Positions 7,462-16,762 of a stretch of DNA of 64,000 nt are shown piece by piece. The stretch comes from Bacillota bacterium (GTDB taxonomy: Bacteria > Bacillota > UBA4882 > UBA8346), in NCBI GenBank assembly GCA_023435225.1, contig JAEYRX010000100.1, positions 1-64,000 on the forward strand. Direction: 5' to 3'. Each line of letters begins with the position of its first letter. Position 1 is the first letter of the stretch. Position numbers and translations under genes: made by a program. The notes below the pieces were generated by a model. The model searched no databases, had not been told where the DNA came from, and was given only the letters and a program-made list of their open reading frames with translations.

Positions 7462-8448
7462 TTATATGCTTTGTGAATGGACTTTACTGTTGATATTTAT
7501 TTTTGACTTTCCCGTTCGTTTAGACATATTGTCAAAAATTACCGCCGCTAATAAGACCATACCTCGAGTAACCATTTGATAATATTCACTGACATTCATC
7601 AAAATCATCCCATTGGCCAACACACCCATAATTAATACACCGATAAATACACTAGTTAATTTCCCTTGTCCGCCGGAGATACTTACGCCTCCCAAAACGA
7701 CAGCAGTAATTACCTCCATCTCAAATCCCGTCCCAATCTTCGGTTGACCGGTATTAATACGGGAAAGCATGATAATACTGGCTATCCCGGTTAATAAACC
7801 GGAGATCATATATGCCATATATTTTATTTGCTTAACATTAATCCCCGATAACCTGGCCGCTTCTTCGTTACCACCCAATCCGTAGATATATCGTCCGTAT
7901 CGAGTTCTATTAAGAAAAAACCACCCCAGAACAAAAATACATATCATGATAATCACCGGGATAGGGATAGGGCCGAAATATCCCTGTCCCAATATCCGAA
8001 ATCGATCGGGAAAACCAAAAACCGGCATTCCTCCGCAAAGTACATAAGAAAATCCTCGTAAACTAGTCATTGTTCCCAAGGTTGCAATTAATGGAGGGAC
8101 GTTAAATTCATTAATAATCGCCCCGTTGATTAGACCGATTATCACAGCAAGTATTAAGGACAGCAAAATCGCAACCAGCGGATCAAACCCTAGTTTTACC
8201 ATTAATGAGGCGCAAAAAATATTCGTTAACGACATCACCGATCCTACGGATAAGTCAATCCCAGCTGTTATAATTACACAGGTCATGCCAACAGCAGAGA
8301 CTCCTAACATAGCTATCTGCCGAGTCACATTCCAGAGGTTTTCCGTTCGTAAAAATGAATCGGTAGTCATTGAAAAAAAGATAATTAATGCACCGAGTAC
8401 AGCGATAATTCCATATTGTTTTACAAAGGCTAATTTATTCGATACCAT
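7462..8448 (-). CDS. ribose-type ABC transporter permease (second set)
   Basis: 328 residues with about 8-10 hydrophobic helices. Family blocks: GIDLSVGSVMSL at about 64-75, ATLGTMTSLRGFSYVLCGG and GLGGNEEAARLSGINVK, then VLGGVSISGGQGKL. This is the membrane-spanning RbsC/BPD_transp_2 type. RBS AGGGGAAAGCAT before ATG 8448. Last gene of the sugar operon. Substrate not readable; ribose, xylose, galactose or inositol-type sugars are typical. Confidence 0.9.
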   Translation of the reverse strand: MVSNKLAFVKQYGIIAVLGALIIFFSMTTDSFLRTENLWNVTRQIAMLGVSAVGMTCVIITAGIDLSVGSVMSLTNIFCASLMVKLGFDPLVAILLSLILAVIIGLINGAIINEFNVPPLIATLGTMTSLRGFSYVLCGGMPVFGFPDRFRILGQGYFGPIPIPVIIMICIFVLGWFFLNRTRYGRYIYGLGGNEEAARLSGINVKQIKYMAYMISGLLTGIASIIMLSRINTGQPKIGTGFEMEVITAVVLGGVSISGGQGKLTSVFIGVLIMGVLANGMILMNVSEYYQMVTRGMVLLAAVIFDNMSKRTGKSKININSKVHSQSI

Positions 8449-8498
8449 ATGCTTTCCCCTACTTTAAAATTTAATTGACAATAGAAAATGGTTGAAAT

Positions 8499-9983
8499 TC
8501 ATTCCATAGAGGCCAAATCAAGAATTGCTTGTTGGGTTGCTTCTACTTTGGAAAGAGCTCCGGCAATTTTGCCTTCCCGCATTACCAGTATGCGATCCGA
8601 CATTCCGAGCAGTTCCGGCATTTCCGACGAGATAAAAATTATCCCTTTCCCTTCTTCAGCTAACCGGATAATAAGTTCGTAAATCTCCTGCTTTGCGCCG
8701 ACATCAATACCCCGCGTCGGTTCATCAAATAAAACTACTTCGCAATGAGTGGCCAGCCATTTGGCGAGCACTACTTTTTGTTGATTGCCCCCGCTTAAAT
8801 TCTTAATTCTTTGATTAAGATTGGGGGTAATAATTCGCATTTTTTCTTTGAAACTTGTGGCCAGCTCATGTTCAGCCTTGATTCTGAGCAGTCCGAATGA
8901 AGTAAGCGATTTTAATGAGCTAAAAGAGATATTATGCTTTACTGACATCTCAGCTAGGATCCCATGTTGTTTTCGATCTTCCGGGACCAGTCCGATACTA
9001 TGCTCAACAGCATGGCGCGGGGTTTTATTGACCACCTTTTTCCCGGCAACCAAAATTTCCCCTTTTTCAATTGCATCAGCGCCAAAAATAGCTCTGGCCA
9101 ATTCAGTTCTACCGGCGCCGACCAGACCGCCGAATCCCAGTATTTCCCCTTTATGAAGCGTGAAACTGATATCATGTAAAAAACCGGGGGTGTTTAGATG
9201 TTTAACTTCAAGTAATACTTCATCGGAGCTAAATCTTTTAGTAGGGTAAGTCTCACCGAGTTCTCTGCCAACCATTAAGGCAATAAGTTCTTTCCGGTTG
9301 GTCTTGCTTGTATCCAACGTAGCGATTAATTTACCGTCTCTCAAAACCGATACCCGGTCGGAGATTTCAAAGACTTCCGTCAGTTTATGTGAAATATAAA
9401 TAATGGTAACACCTTGGTCTCTCAGGCTTCGGACCAGCCGCAGCATATGTTCGACTTCCTTTGTCGTCAGCGGAGCTGACGGCTCATCCATAATCAATAT
9501 TTTGACATTTTGGGATAATGCTTTCGCAATCTCCACAATTTGCTGGTAAGCAACACTTAAATTTCTCACCGGTGTTTTCGGCTCAATTGACACTCCAAGT
9601 TTCGCTAATATATTTTTAGTCTCAAGTTGCATTTGTTTTGCATCCAGAAACCATCCTCTTTGGAGTTCTTTTCCGAAAAAAACATTCTCAGCCACCGATA
9701 GTTCCGGTACTAAATTGAATTCCTGATAGATAGCAACTATCCCAAGCTTAAATTGGGCTTCATGAGGCGTGTACTTCTTGTAGACGACATCTTCTAATAT
9801 GATATCCCCTTGATCCGCCTGTATCGCTCCGGTTAATATTTTAATCAATGTTGATTTCCCGGCGCCGTTTTCTCCTGCGATAGCATGAACTTCCCCTCTT
9901 TTAAAACCAAACGATATATTGTCCAGCGCTCTGACCCCGGGATAGGTTTTGGTAATATTCCTCACTGAAAGTATTTGCTCCAT
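8499..9983 (-). CDS. ribose-type ABC transporter ATPase, tandem nucleotide-binding domains (second set)
   Basis: 494 residues, usual for RbsA/MglA. Domain 1: Walker A GENGAGKSTL at about 38-47, LSVAYQQIVEIAKAL signature region, Walker B ILIMDEPSAPL. Domain 2: degenerate Walker A GGLVGAGRTELA, LSGGNQQKVVLAKWL signature, VVLFDEPTRGIDVG. Energises sugar import together with the permease immediately downstream. Start ATG 9983 has GAGGACCACTCAC. Confidence 0.92.
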   Translation of the reverse strand: MEQILSVRNITKTYPGVRALDNISFGFKRGEVHAIAGENGAGKSTLIKILTGAIQADQGDIILEDVVYKKYTPHEAQFKLGIVAIYQEFNLVPELSVAENVFFGKELQRGWFLDAKQMQLETKNILAKLGVSIEPKTPVRNLSVAYQQIVEIAKALSQNVKILIMDEPSAPLTTKEVEHMLRLVRSLRDQGVTIIYISHKLTEVFEISDRVSVLRDGKLIATLDTSKTNRKELIALMVGRELGETYPTKRFSSDEVLLEVKHLNTPGFLHDISFTLHKGEILGFGGLVGAGRTELARAIFGADAIEKGEILVAGKKVVNKTPRHAVEHSIGLVPEDRKQHGILAEMSVKHNISFSSLKSLTSFGLLRIKAEHELATSFKEKMRIITPNLNQRIKNLSGGNQQKVVLAKWLATHCEVVLFDEPTRGIDVGAKQEIYELIIRLAEEGKGIIFISSEMPELLGMSDRILVMREGKIAGALSKVEATQQAILDLASME

Positions 9984-10041
9984 GTGAGTGGTCCTCGATT
10001 AATATTATTTTGTCCGTCAAGACATTTAAATTCAGTAGATG

Positions 10042-10069
10042 TATGTGGCGCCAATAGTTGGCGCCACAC
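10042..10069. other. GC-rich intercistronic hairpin
   Basis: Near-perfect stem GTGTGGCGCCAA / TTGGCGCCACATAC in the 100-base gap between the binding-protein gene and the downstream ATPase gene. No U-run follows on the minus strand, so rather than a terminator it may protect the upstream mRNA 3' end and give the binding protein a higher yield, as in other binding-protein operons. Confidence 0.6.
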
Positions 10070-10084
10070 GTCATTTGTTACAAT

Positions 10085-11014
10085 TTACTTCAGATATTTA
10101 TCGACATTGGCAATTGTTACTAAAACATTATTAATCTTTTGATGCGGTTCTATTTTTTTACCTTTGATTAAGTTATAGAGCATTTCCACTTCGCGTTTTC
10201 CCGAATCATAGGGAGCCATATCAACGGTGGCTTTAAACATTCCGCCTTCTTTGATTTTTTTGCAAGCTTCAATGGTAGCGTCGGTTCCGGAAATAAAGAA
10301 ATCTTTGGTATCTTTACCGGCGGCCCTGACGGCTTCATATGCGCCGATTGCGCCACTATCATTCATGCCACAGATAACTTTTACATTGGGATGCGCTTGC
10401 AGAATGGACTCGGTAACCGACATGCCGGTTTCAGTTTGGAAAGCGTCCTGTCTGGCCACTAATTTTGCCTTTGGAGCCACAGACAACACTCCATCTCGGA
10501 TTCCATCGCTTCGCGGAATAACAAAAGCTGTCACATCAGCGGAGAGAATTGCAAATTCGGCTGAACCGCCTAAATTTTTATTAATCCAGCGTCCGGCTTC
10601 CTGCCCTGCAATGAAGCCGTACTTATACTCATCATTTCCCAATGAAGCATCCGCCCCTGCCAGAGGATGAACAGCTGCTAAAACACGAATTCCTTTCTGT
10701 TGGGCTCTTTTGCAATAATTTTTACTGGTTTGTTCATCCACACAGGAGAGCATAATACCGTCTACGCCTTCGGTAATCCAGTTCTCCCAGGCGTTAACCT
10801 CACGGGCTGGGTCAACTTGTGCATCCACGACTACTAGTTGGATCCCTAATTCGGCAGCTTTAGCTTTTGCTCCACTCGCTTGGGTGTTCCAAAACGGATT
10901 GGTCAGATCATGAACCAGAAAACCGATTTTCACTTTGTCTTTGGCTGAAAATACCGGAATACCTATGATTACAATACATAATAGTATCAACATCAAATTA
11001 AATACTTTTTTCAT
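10085..11014 (-). CDS. ribose-type periplasmic sugar-binding protein (second)
   Basis: 309 residues from ATG 11014. N-terminal signal peptide (MKKVFNLMLILLCIVIIGIP, then VFSA) without a lipobox Cys. Mature part begins KVKIGFLVHDLTNPFWNT, the usual start of the Peripla_BP_4 family; later blocks are TEGVDGIMLSCVD and VICGMNDSGAIGAYEAV. Soluble periplasmic binding protein for a sugar. The lack of a lipid anchor suits a cell with a true periplasm. Confidence 0.88.
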   Translation of the reverse strand: MKKVFNLMLILLCIVIIGIPVFSAKDKVKIGFLVHDLTNPFWNTQASGAKAKAAELGIQLVVVDAQVDPAREVNAWENWITEGVDGIMLSCVDEQTSKNYCKRAQQKGIRVLAAVHPLAGADASLGNDEYKYGFIAGQEAGRWINKNLGGSAEFAILSADVTAFVIPRSDGIRDGVLSVAPKAKLVARQDAFQTETGMSVTESILQAHPNVKVICGMNDSGAIGAYEAVRAAGKDTKDFFISGTDATIEACKKIKEGGMFKATVDMAPYDSGKREVEMLYNLIKGKKIEPHQKINNVLVTIANVDKYLK

Positions 11015-11058
11015 TTCTCTTTTCCACTCCCTTTTTACATAATCATCCAAACTATGGA

Positions 11059-12039
11059 TTATTTCTTTAAATAAAATGATCCCACATTTTCCTTGGTGAC
11101 AACGCTAACACCAGTGTCAACATACGTCGGTAGGGGAGCGATATTTTTTTCTTTCCAACCTTTAACAGGATTAATCAGGTTATGTTTTAACTGATAAAGG
11201 AATTGCAAGGACCAAAAACCCATATTCCATGTTCCCTGGGCAATTGAGGCGTCGATTGTCCCCGCTTTAATTGCGTCAAGGGTTCCTTTATCCGTATCGA
11301 AGCTAACAATCTTAACTTTACCGACTTTATCCGCTTCCTGAACGGCAGTCGCCGCCCCTACGCCACTGGTTGCATCCGAACAAAAAATACCTTTTACATT
11401 GGGATTGCTTTGAATAATCCCGGCGGCTGCTTGAGCAGCTACAGTCTGATCTTTTCCATTGGCGATCTGGACCACTTTCATTTTCGGATATTCTTTTTTA
11501 ATCGTGTCAACAAAACCTGCTTTACGTTCCTCGTGGTTTAATTGGCCGGGCAAGGTTATAATGGCTACTTCTCCGGTTTCATTCAATACCTTGGCCAGGC
11601 GTTTAGCCGCCATAGCGCCGGCATTATAATTGCCAGTAGCCAGAAACGCATATCGGCCGCTCTTAGGTGAATCCGCATCAAAAGTAACCACCGGAATTCC
11701 CATTTTTATTGCTTTTTTAATTGGCTCTGTGTAAGCATCCGGGTTAATACAAGTAATAGCCAAACCTGCCGGTTTTCTAGCAATGACTTGTTCAAGAACT
11801 GTTACGGATTTATTGATATCATACTCCGGCGATCCGTCATAAGTGGTCTTTACGTTATACAATTTCCCGGCTTCTACAAACCCTGCATAACATCCTTTCC
11901 AATACTCGATGCCTGACAGAAACGTCACCATACAGTATTCTTCCTTACCGTTCCCTTGTAATGGGCTTGCAGCATAAATAATTGATACTAAAAGCAATAC
12001 TACCAAAACAGCTACTACTAATAATCTTACTTTTTTCAT
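11059..12039 (-). CDS. ribose-type periplasmic sugar-binding protein (first)
   Basis: 326 residues. Signal peptide MKKVRLLVVAVLVVLLLVSI then IYAAS, no lipobox. Conserved blocks: LEQVIARKPAGLAITCINPD, GIPVVTFDADSPKS, FLATGNYNAGAMAAKRLA, GIFCSDATSGVGAATAV and VSFDTDKGTLDAIKAGTIDA. Only modestly similar to the other binding protein in the operon, so the two likely recognise different sugars or anomers. RBS AAGGGGGTAATGAT. Confidence 0.88.
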   Translation of the reverse strand: MKKVRLLVVAVLVVLLLVSIIYAASPLQGNGKEEYCMVTFLSGIEYWKGCYAGFVEAGKLYNVKTTYDGSPEYDINKSVTVLEQVIARKPAGLAITCINPDAYTEPIKKAIKMGIPVVTFDADSPKSGRYAFLATGNYNAGAMAAKRLAKVLNETGEVAIITLPGQLNHEERKAGFVDTIKKEYPKMKVVQIANGKDQTVAAQAAAGIIQSNPNVKGIFCSDATSGVGAATAVQEADKVGKVKIVSFDTDKGTLDAIKAGTIDASIAQGTWNMGFWSLQFLYQLKHNLINPVKGWKEKNIAPLPTYVDTGVSVVTKENVGSFYLKK

Positions 12040-12086
12040 ATCATTACCCCCTTTTAAAATAATGTTTTTTACATCCTCGTGGAAAA

Positions 12087-13100
12087 TTAGTTTATTACCT
12101 TTCTCATCCTCCTTCTATGACTTATTTGGTCGATGGTCACTGCCGCAATTAATATAAATCCGCCGATAAAAGCCTGCCAATATACGGAAACCCTTAACAA
12201 TACCAAAGCATTATTGATGATATTAAGCAGGATTACCCCGAGTACCGTTCCGATGATACTGCCTTCCCCACCGTTTAAACTAGTACCACCGATTATTGCG
12301 GCGGAAATAACTCTAAGCTCGGTTCCTTCTCCAGCTAACGGAGTAGCCACACCAAATCTGGCTAAAGTTAATATTCCAGCCACACCGGCAAGTACTGCCG
12401 ATGTTACATACACTCCAATTTTAACCCTTGAGGTATTAATTCCGGATAAAACAGCCGCATTCTCATTACTTCCAATATAGAACAGTTTTCTTAACGGAGA
12501 ATAATTTAAAAGCAAGAATTGGCCTAAAATAGCTAAAATAACAAATGCGATGACAATTATTGGGATTCCCAGTATGTTACCTGTTCCCAGCAATCTAAAA
12601 CTTTCGGGAACTCCGGAAAGTGATTGCGGAGAACCTTGGGTGGCAACAAATGCCGCACCTCTGGCCATACCCATCATCGCTAGAGTCGTAATAAAAGGGT
12701 TGATACCTACTTTGCTGATAAATAATCCATTGATAAAACCACAAGCCACAGCGATTATCATTGCAATCAAACAAGCCACCCAAATATTGAACCCGGCAAT
12801 ATAGAGCGCCCCGGCAGTTACACCACTCAATCCCAAAACCGATCCTACCGAAAGATCAAATCCCCCGGATATCAGCGCATAAGTCATGCCCAAAGCAATA
12901 ATTCCATCGGCGGAAAGACCGATAGCCGTTGTTCGTAGGTTCCCGTCAGTTAAAAAATAAGGAGATAACAACGAAATGACTCCTGAAAAGATGATAATGG
13001 TAATTAAAATCGTACCTTCCCTGAAATTACTAAATGTATTAAGAATACTTTTTAAAAGATTATGGAATTTGTTTTTTTCAATAATTTCTTTTGCATTCAT
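12087..13100 (-). CDS. ribose-type ABC transporter permease (first set)
   Basis: 337 residues from ATG 13100, chosen for GGGGGACCATCT upstream. Family blocks GGFDLSVGSVLGLSG, TTLAMMGMARGAAFVATQG, FYIGSNENAAVLSGIN and IIGGTSLNGGEGSIIG. Multi-pass inner-membrane protein of the RbsC type. Placed between its ATPase and the first binding protein. Confidence 0.9.
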   Translation of the reverse strand: MNAKEIIEKNKFHNLLKSILNTFSNFREGTILITIIIFSGVISLLSPYFLTDGNLRTTAIGLSADGIIALGMTYALISGGFDLSVGSVLGLSGVTAGALYIAGFNIWVACLIAMIIAVACGFINGLFISKVGINPFITTLAMMGMARGAAFVATQGSPQSLSGVPESFRLLGTGNILGIPIIVIAFVILAILGQFLLLNYSPLRKLFYIGSNENAAVLSGINTSRVKIGVYVTSAVLAGVAGILTLARFGVATPLAGEGTELRVISAAIIGGTSLNGGEGSIIGTVLGVILLNIINNALVLLRVSVYWQAFIGGFILIAAVTIDQISHRRRMRKVIN

Positions 13101-13150
13101 AGATGGTCCCCCTTCTTTTTCCGTGAATTTATCATTTGCTATACCGCGAC

Positions 13151-14641
13151 TCACTGACCGGAAGCCAACATAATAATTTTGTTTTCACAGATACTTTCTC
13201 CGGATACTTCTCCGGTTATTTTCCCTTCATGCATTACAATAACCCGGTCACACATCCCGATTATCTCAGGTAATTCGGAGGATATTACAATAATTCCAAT
13301 TCCTTCATTCGACAGTTGTCGTAACATATTGTGAATTTCGGCTTTTGAACCGATATCTATCCCACGGGTGGGTTCGTCCATAAAAATAACCTTTGGGTTG
13401 AGAGATAACCATTTGGCCAACATCACTTTTTGTTGGTTACCACCACTCAAATTGTTTGCTTTTTGTTTAAGATTGGAAACTTTAATATTAAGTTTATTAA
13501 TGTACTTTTCAGTGGTTTCTTTCTCCTTATCCTTAATGATTGAAAAACAGCCGGAGAGATTATCGATATTGGCTGCAATCACATTTTGCTGTACGGTCAG
13601 TTTAAGAAATATCCCCTGTTGCTTTCGATCTTCCGTCAAATAGCAAATGCCTTCCTTCAAAGCATCTCCATAACTTCTGATATCAAGCGTCCGGTCATTT
13701 AAATGAAGCTCCCCGGAATCTACCGGATCTATCCCGCAGATTGCTCTGGCAACTTCGGTTCTACCTGCTCCCACCAACCCGGAGAAGCCAAGTATTTCCC
13801 CTCTTTTTAATGTAAAAGTAATATTTTGAAAAAATCCCCGGCGGCTTAAGGAACTGACCCGTAATAATTCTTCTCCCGCCGACTCGCTTTTATCGGGATA
13901 CAAGTGAAGAAGTTCTCTGCCCACCATGTTTTTAACCACTGTTTCGGGGGTTGTTTCCGCAATGGAAAAAGTATTGACATATTTCCCATCACGTAAAACC
14001 GTAACCCGGTCACAAACTTCAAATATATCAGCCATCCGGTGACTGATACATAGTACTGCTATTCCTTGATTCTTTAGGTCTTTGATAATTTTATACAGGG
14101 TTATCGTTTCAGTTTCGGTAAGCGAAGAGGTGGGCTCATCGAGAATTAATAATTTACAGTTTAATGAGAGGGCTTTAATGATTTCTACGATTTGTTGTTC
14201 GGCGACATTTAAATCACCGGTGGTATCCGTGGGTTTAATTGAGGTTTTAAAAATATTCAGCAATTCTTGGGTCTTCTTGTTCAGATCTCGCTTATTAATC
14301 ATCCCCATTGGGCCTTTAGGTAATCTGCCCATGAAGATATTTTCAGCGACCGATATATGCTGGCAGAGCGAGAGTTCCTGATGCACAAAACCAATTCCTC
14401 CCTCTTGCGCTTCGCGTGGGTTGTCAAACGAAACCTCTTTACCTAAAAAAACAATTTTTCCCTGATCCGGACGGAAGACTCCGGATATAATATTCATCAG
14501 GGTTGATTTACCCGCGCCGTTTTCACCGACCAGACCGTGAACTTCTCCTTTGAAGACATCCAAATGCATCTGAGTTAAAGCTTTAGTTCCGGGAAAACTT
14601 TTATCAATTCCGGCAAGATGGAGAATAATCTTTGAGTCCAA
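13151..14641 (-). CDS. ribose-type ABC transporter ATPase, tandem nucleotide-binding domains (first set)
   Basis: 496 residues. Start is TTG 14641, preceded by AAGGGGTG; a nearby ATG is out of frame. Domain 1 has GENGAGKSTLMN and LLILDEPTSSL; domain 2 has GLVGAGRTEVARAI, LSGGNQQKVMLAKWL and VIFMDEPTRGIDIG. First gene of the operon, about 370 bases after the promoter at 15011-15039. Confidence 0.92.
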   Translation of the reverse strand: MDSKIILHLAGIDKSFPGTKALTQMHLDVFKGEVHGLVGENGAGKSTLMNIISGVFRPDQGKIVFLGKEVSFDNPREAQEGGIGFVHQELSLCQHISVAENIFMGRLPKGPMGMINKRDLNKKTQELLNIFKTSIKPTDTTGDLNVAEQQIVEIIKALSLNCKLLILDEPTSSLTETETITLYKIIKDLKNQGIAVLCISHRMADIFEVCDRVTVLRDGKYVNTFSIAETTPETVVKNMVGRELLHLYPDKSESAGEELLRVSSLSRRGFFQNITFTLKRGEILGFSGLVGAGRTEVARAICGIDPVDSGELHLNDRTLDIRSYGDALKEGICYLTEDRKQQGIFLKLTVQQNVIAANIDNLSGCFSIIKDKEKETTEKYINKLNIKVSNLKQKANNLSGGNQQKVMLAKWLSLNPKVIFMDEPTRGIDIGSKAEIHNMLRQLSNEGIGIIVISSELPEIIGMCDRVIVMHEGKITGEVSGESICENKIIMLASGQ

Positions 14642-15167
14642 TCATAACACCCCTTTTCGGTTCCAAGTTGCTCACGTCAATTTCCAATTGACCCACATAA
14701 AAATGAAACTAAGAAAATAAGATTGGCGTGGATCGACAAGCCTCGGTAGCATTTTCATATTAGATCAATATTTAATTATATAAATTCCTCAGCACCTTAT
14801 AAAAAAACCAGCGAGAATCACGGGGTATCGAAATTAGATTTGCTATTCCCTTTTTAATTCATGTTTCATTCTTATTACCTGTGTTTAATAATTTTCTGCA
14901 ATAGTTCATAATATATATTTAAATAATCAAGTTATAGAGCCTAGATTCATTAGAATTATTGCCGTTATCTTGAAAAGATTATGCTAAAAAATGGGCTTAT
15001 GCATATAATTATCATAACATTTTCCATAACAATCGTCAATACTTTTTCTATAACAATTGTCAAATAAACCTTAAAAGCTTTTACCAAAAAAAAATGAGGC
15101 AAAAACTTAGCCTCACTTTAGAGTATAAACAAAATGATATATAGTATTAAAATACCGGAATAATTAA
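14642..15167. promoter_or_regulatory. intergenic region with promoter of the sugar operon and tandem operator-like repeats
   Basis: Minus-strand promoter: TTGACG (15034-15039), 17-base spacer, TATGAT (15011-15016). The promoter text TTGACGATTGTTATGGAAAA is repeated just upstream as TTGACAATTGTTATAGAAAA (15045-15064), giving a direct repeat of about 24 bases, a probable regulator site. ATGCATAAGCCC follows the -10, resembling the CATATGCCC/GCATAAGCC motif of the 5.9 and 7.3 kb promoters. The leader of about 350 bases shows no riboswitch I can recognise. A weak TGAGGC/GCCTCA hairpin lies at 15094-15116, after the UPF0251 gene. Confidence 0.7.
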
Positions 15168-15650
15168 TTATTCATCAATAAATGCCTTCCCGTACCGCCA
15201 GCACTTGCCGCCGCAGAACCGTTTGCCATGACCGAAAGCGCAAGCTACATCCTTGGAGCCGCAATCGGGACAGTCATAAGTTCCATCAAGAATCTTCCGA
15301 AAGTTCTCATAGCTTTCTTGCCATTCTTTTTCACAGCTCTGACATTTTACCGGACAAATGTTACTGGCGAAATTACCGCCTTCAATACGGATTGCTTTGC
15401 CGTTTATTAGCGCATCAGCTATCTTTTTCCTGGCTTTATTGAGGATTCTCTGAAAAGTCGGCCGAGAAACCTCCATTTTTTCCGCACATTCTTCCTGTTC
15501 AAAATTTTCAAAATCTTTAAGTCTGATAGCTTCTAATTCTTCAATTTTTATTACGTTTTCCTCGATCTCACACTTGGGAATACCAGTAGGAATAAAATAC
15601 CGGATACCGGGTATAAAAGCAACTTTACGCCACTTAATCGGTCTAGCCAT
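15168..15650 (-). CDS. UPF0251/DUF134 helix-turn-helix protein with C-terminal Cys clusters (copy 1)
   Basis: 160 residues from ATG 15650 (MARPIKWRKV; TGGAG upstream), the universal start of this family. N-terminal IPTGIPKCE, then KIEELEAIRLKDFENFEQEECAEKMEVSRPTFQRILNKARKKIADAL, a sigma-like helix-turn-helix. The C terminus carries CPVKCQSCEKEW, CPDCGSK and CGGKCW, a likely Fe-S or metal sensor. 70-80% similar by eye to the protein at 23503. Candidate regulator of the NifX/MinD cluster (inference). Confidence 0.88.
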   Translation of the reverse strand: MARPIKWRKVAFIPGIRYFIPTGIPKCEIEENVIKIEELEAIRLKDFENFEQEECAEKMEVSRPTFQRILNKARKKIADALINGKAIRIEGGNFASNICPVKCQSCEKEWQESYENFRKILDGTYDCPDCGSKDVACAFGHGKRFCGGKCWRYGKAFIDE

Positions 15651-16134
15651 AATTTTCTCCAAAAAAGTATTTTCATAAATTATCTTAAAAGCGACGGAGC
15701 AGCGAAGGTATTCCTTCAACCCCCGCCCGGGCTGAAAAACTTTATCGCGAAAAATCTTCGGTCCACTCATTTTCCAATAATTCTCGTTTCCATTCCGATA
15801 GCCGGTCTACCGAACTGATTAACGGCAGTTGTTAGTTGATGGAAAACATTTATTGGTTTTCCTTTTTGATATCTTTCTTCCGAAAGGAATATTCGATAAA
15901 AATATCGTAAATCCTTGTGATTACTTGATTTTCTTTCTGATATTTGCTTGATAACGGTGAAATAGACATTGATTTATTATTGTTATATTACATCAGTAAA
16001 TCTGAAATTTGATTAATAGATACTATCATCCATTTAAAATATTCTCGGTATCACCCGCCAGGGGACTCGGGAACAAGCTCACTGTATCAAAAGACTAAAA
16101 TATCGGATTTAAGGTAATACTTTCCTTCATTAAC
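15651..16134. other. intergenic region, nothing recognised
   Basis: About 480 bases upstream of the UPF0251 gene. A short open frame extends the UPF0251 gene upstream (to 15770) but lacks a ribosome-binding site and family similarity. No RNA gene or strong palindrome seen. Confidence 0.4.
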
Positions 16135-16366
16135 TTTCTCATTAGTTCCATACCGGCATAAATGGATCCCCAAGTTTATATCGGTCTACCCTAAAGCAGT
16201 GTTACCCTTGTAGGCGATGATGTTCGTTTCAATGGGAATCAGAATTTGGAGCTATGGAATTACTGAAAACCATTATTTTGTTTTAATAGCCGGCATCTGG
16301 ATTACTGGGATCTTACTTTATTATCTCTTTGCCAAAAAAATAAACAATATCATTCTGCCGACCCAT
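16135..16366 (+). pseudogene. DUF4153 membrane protein fragment with in-frame stop
   Basis: The reading frame HKWIPKFISVYPKAVLPL, stop (TAG at about 16211), AMMFVSMGIRIWSYGITENHYFVL and then IWITGILLYYLFAKKINNIILP matches the membrane core of DUF4153 proteins (signature GIRI..YGITENRYFVL). Only about 75 of some 500 residues remain, both ends are missing and a stop interrupts it. The right edge abuts a fragment of another gene (CGGC) at about 16366. Confidence 0.7.
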
Positions 16367-16405
16367 GTCTTCAGTTTGCAAACAACGAATCAAGCCAAGT
16401 TTCAT
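16366..16405 (-). pseudogene. N-terminal fragment of a CGGC-domain gene (copy A)
   Basis: Minus strand from ATG 16405 (or 16408): MKLGLIRCLQTEDM, then the DUF4153 fragment begins. The same N terminus is found at 17850. Only about 14 codons are left, so a rearrangement joined two broken genes here. Confidence 0.6.
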
Positions 16406-16476
16406 CATGACAATGTATATCCTTTTCGGAGATGGTTAAATTATTAATCGAATCATTAAAAAGGAGGATTTGCTTA

Positions 16477-16752
16477 GTGAACCAAAATAACTCAAATACC
16501 GGCACTTATGAATCTTTAACCCGTATGGATCAGCCCCCGAATGTCATTACCACTAAAGATCTGGCTTATTTAAAAGACGCCCTATCTTGGGAACTCTTGG
16601 CGATGAAAAAATGCCACCACTTCGCCACGTCGCATTGTTCCGACCCCGAACTGCAAAACCAGCTTAACGGTGTTGGCCAGATGCATCAAAGACATTATGA
16701 TCGATTGCTCCAGTATGTCCAATCCAATCCAAATCAGAACTATCTACAATAG
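16477..16752 (+). CDS. CotF-like spore coat protein
   Basis: 91 residues from GTG 16477, chosen because AAGGAGGATTTGCTTA precedes it. Central helical block TTKDLAYLKDALSWELLAMKKCHHFATSHCSDPELQNQL and MHQRHYDRLLQYV is typical of the short CotF/YraF-type coat proteins with a ferritin-like fold. Pairs with the next gene, 10 bases downstream. Marks the organism as a spore former; expression would be expected in the mother cell. Confidence 0.78.
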   Translation: MNQNNSNTGTYESLTRMDQPPNVITTKDLAYLKDALSWELLAMKKCHHFATSHCSDPELQNQLNGVGQMHQRHYDRLLQYVQSNPNQNYLQ

Positions 16753-16762
16753 GAGGAAAATC

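Noticed and set aside
14642..15000. Riboswitch in the long leader of the sugar operon
   Set aside because: No conserved aptamer motif or terminator-antiterminator pair was seen; the leader is AT-rich and unstructured by eye.
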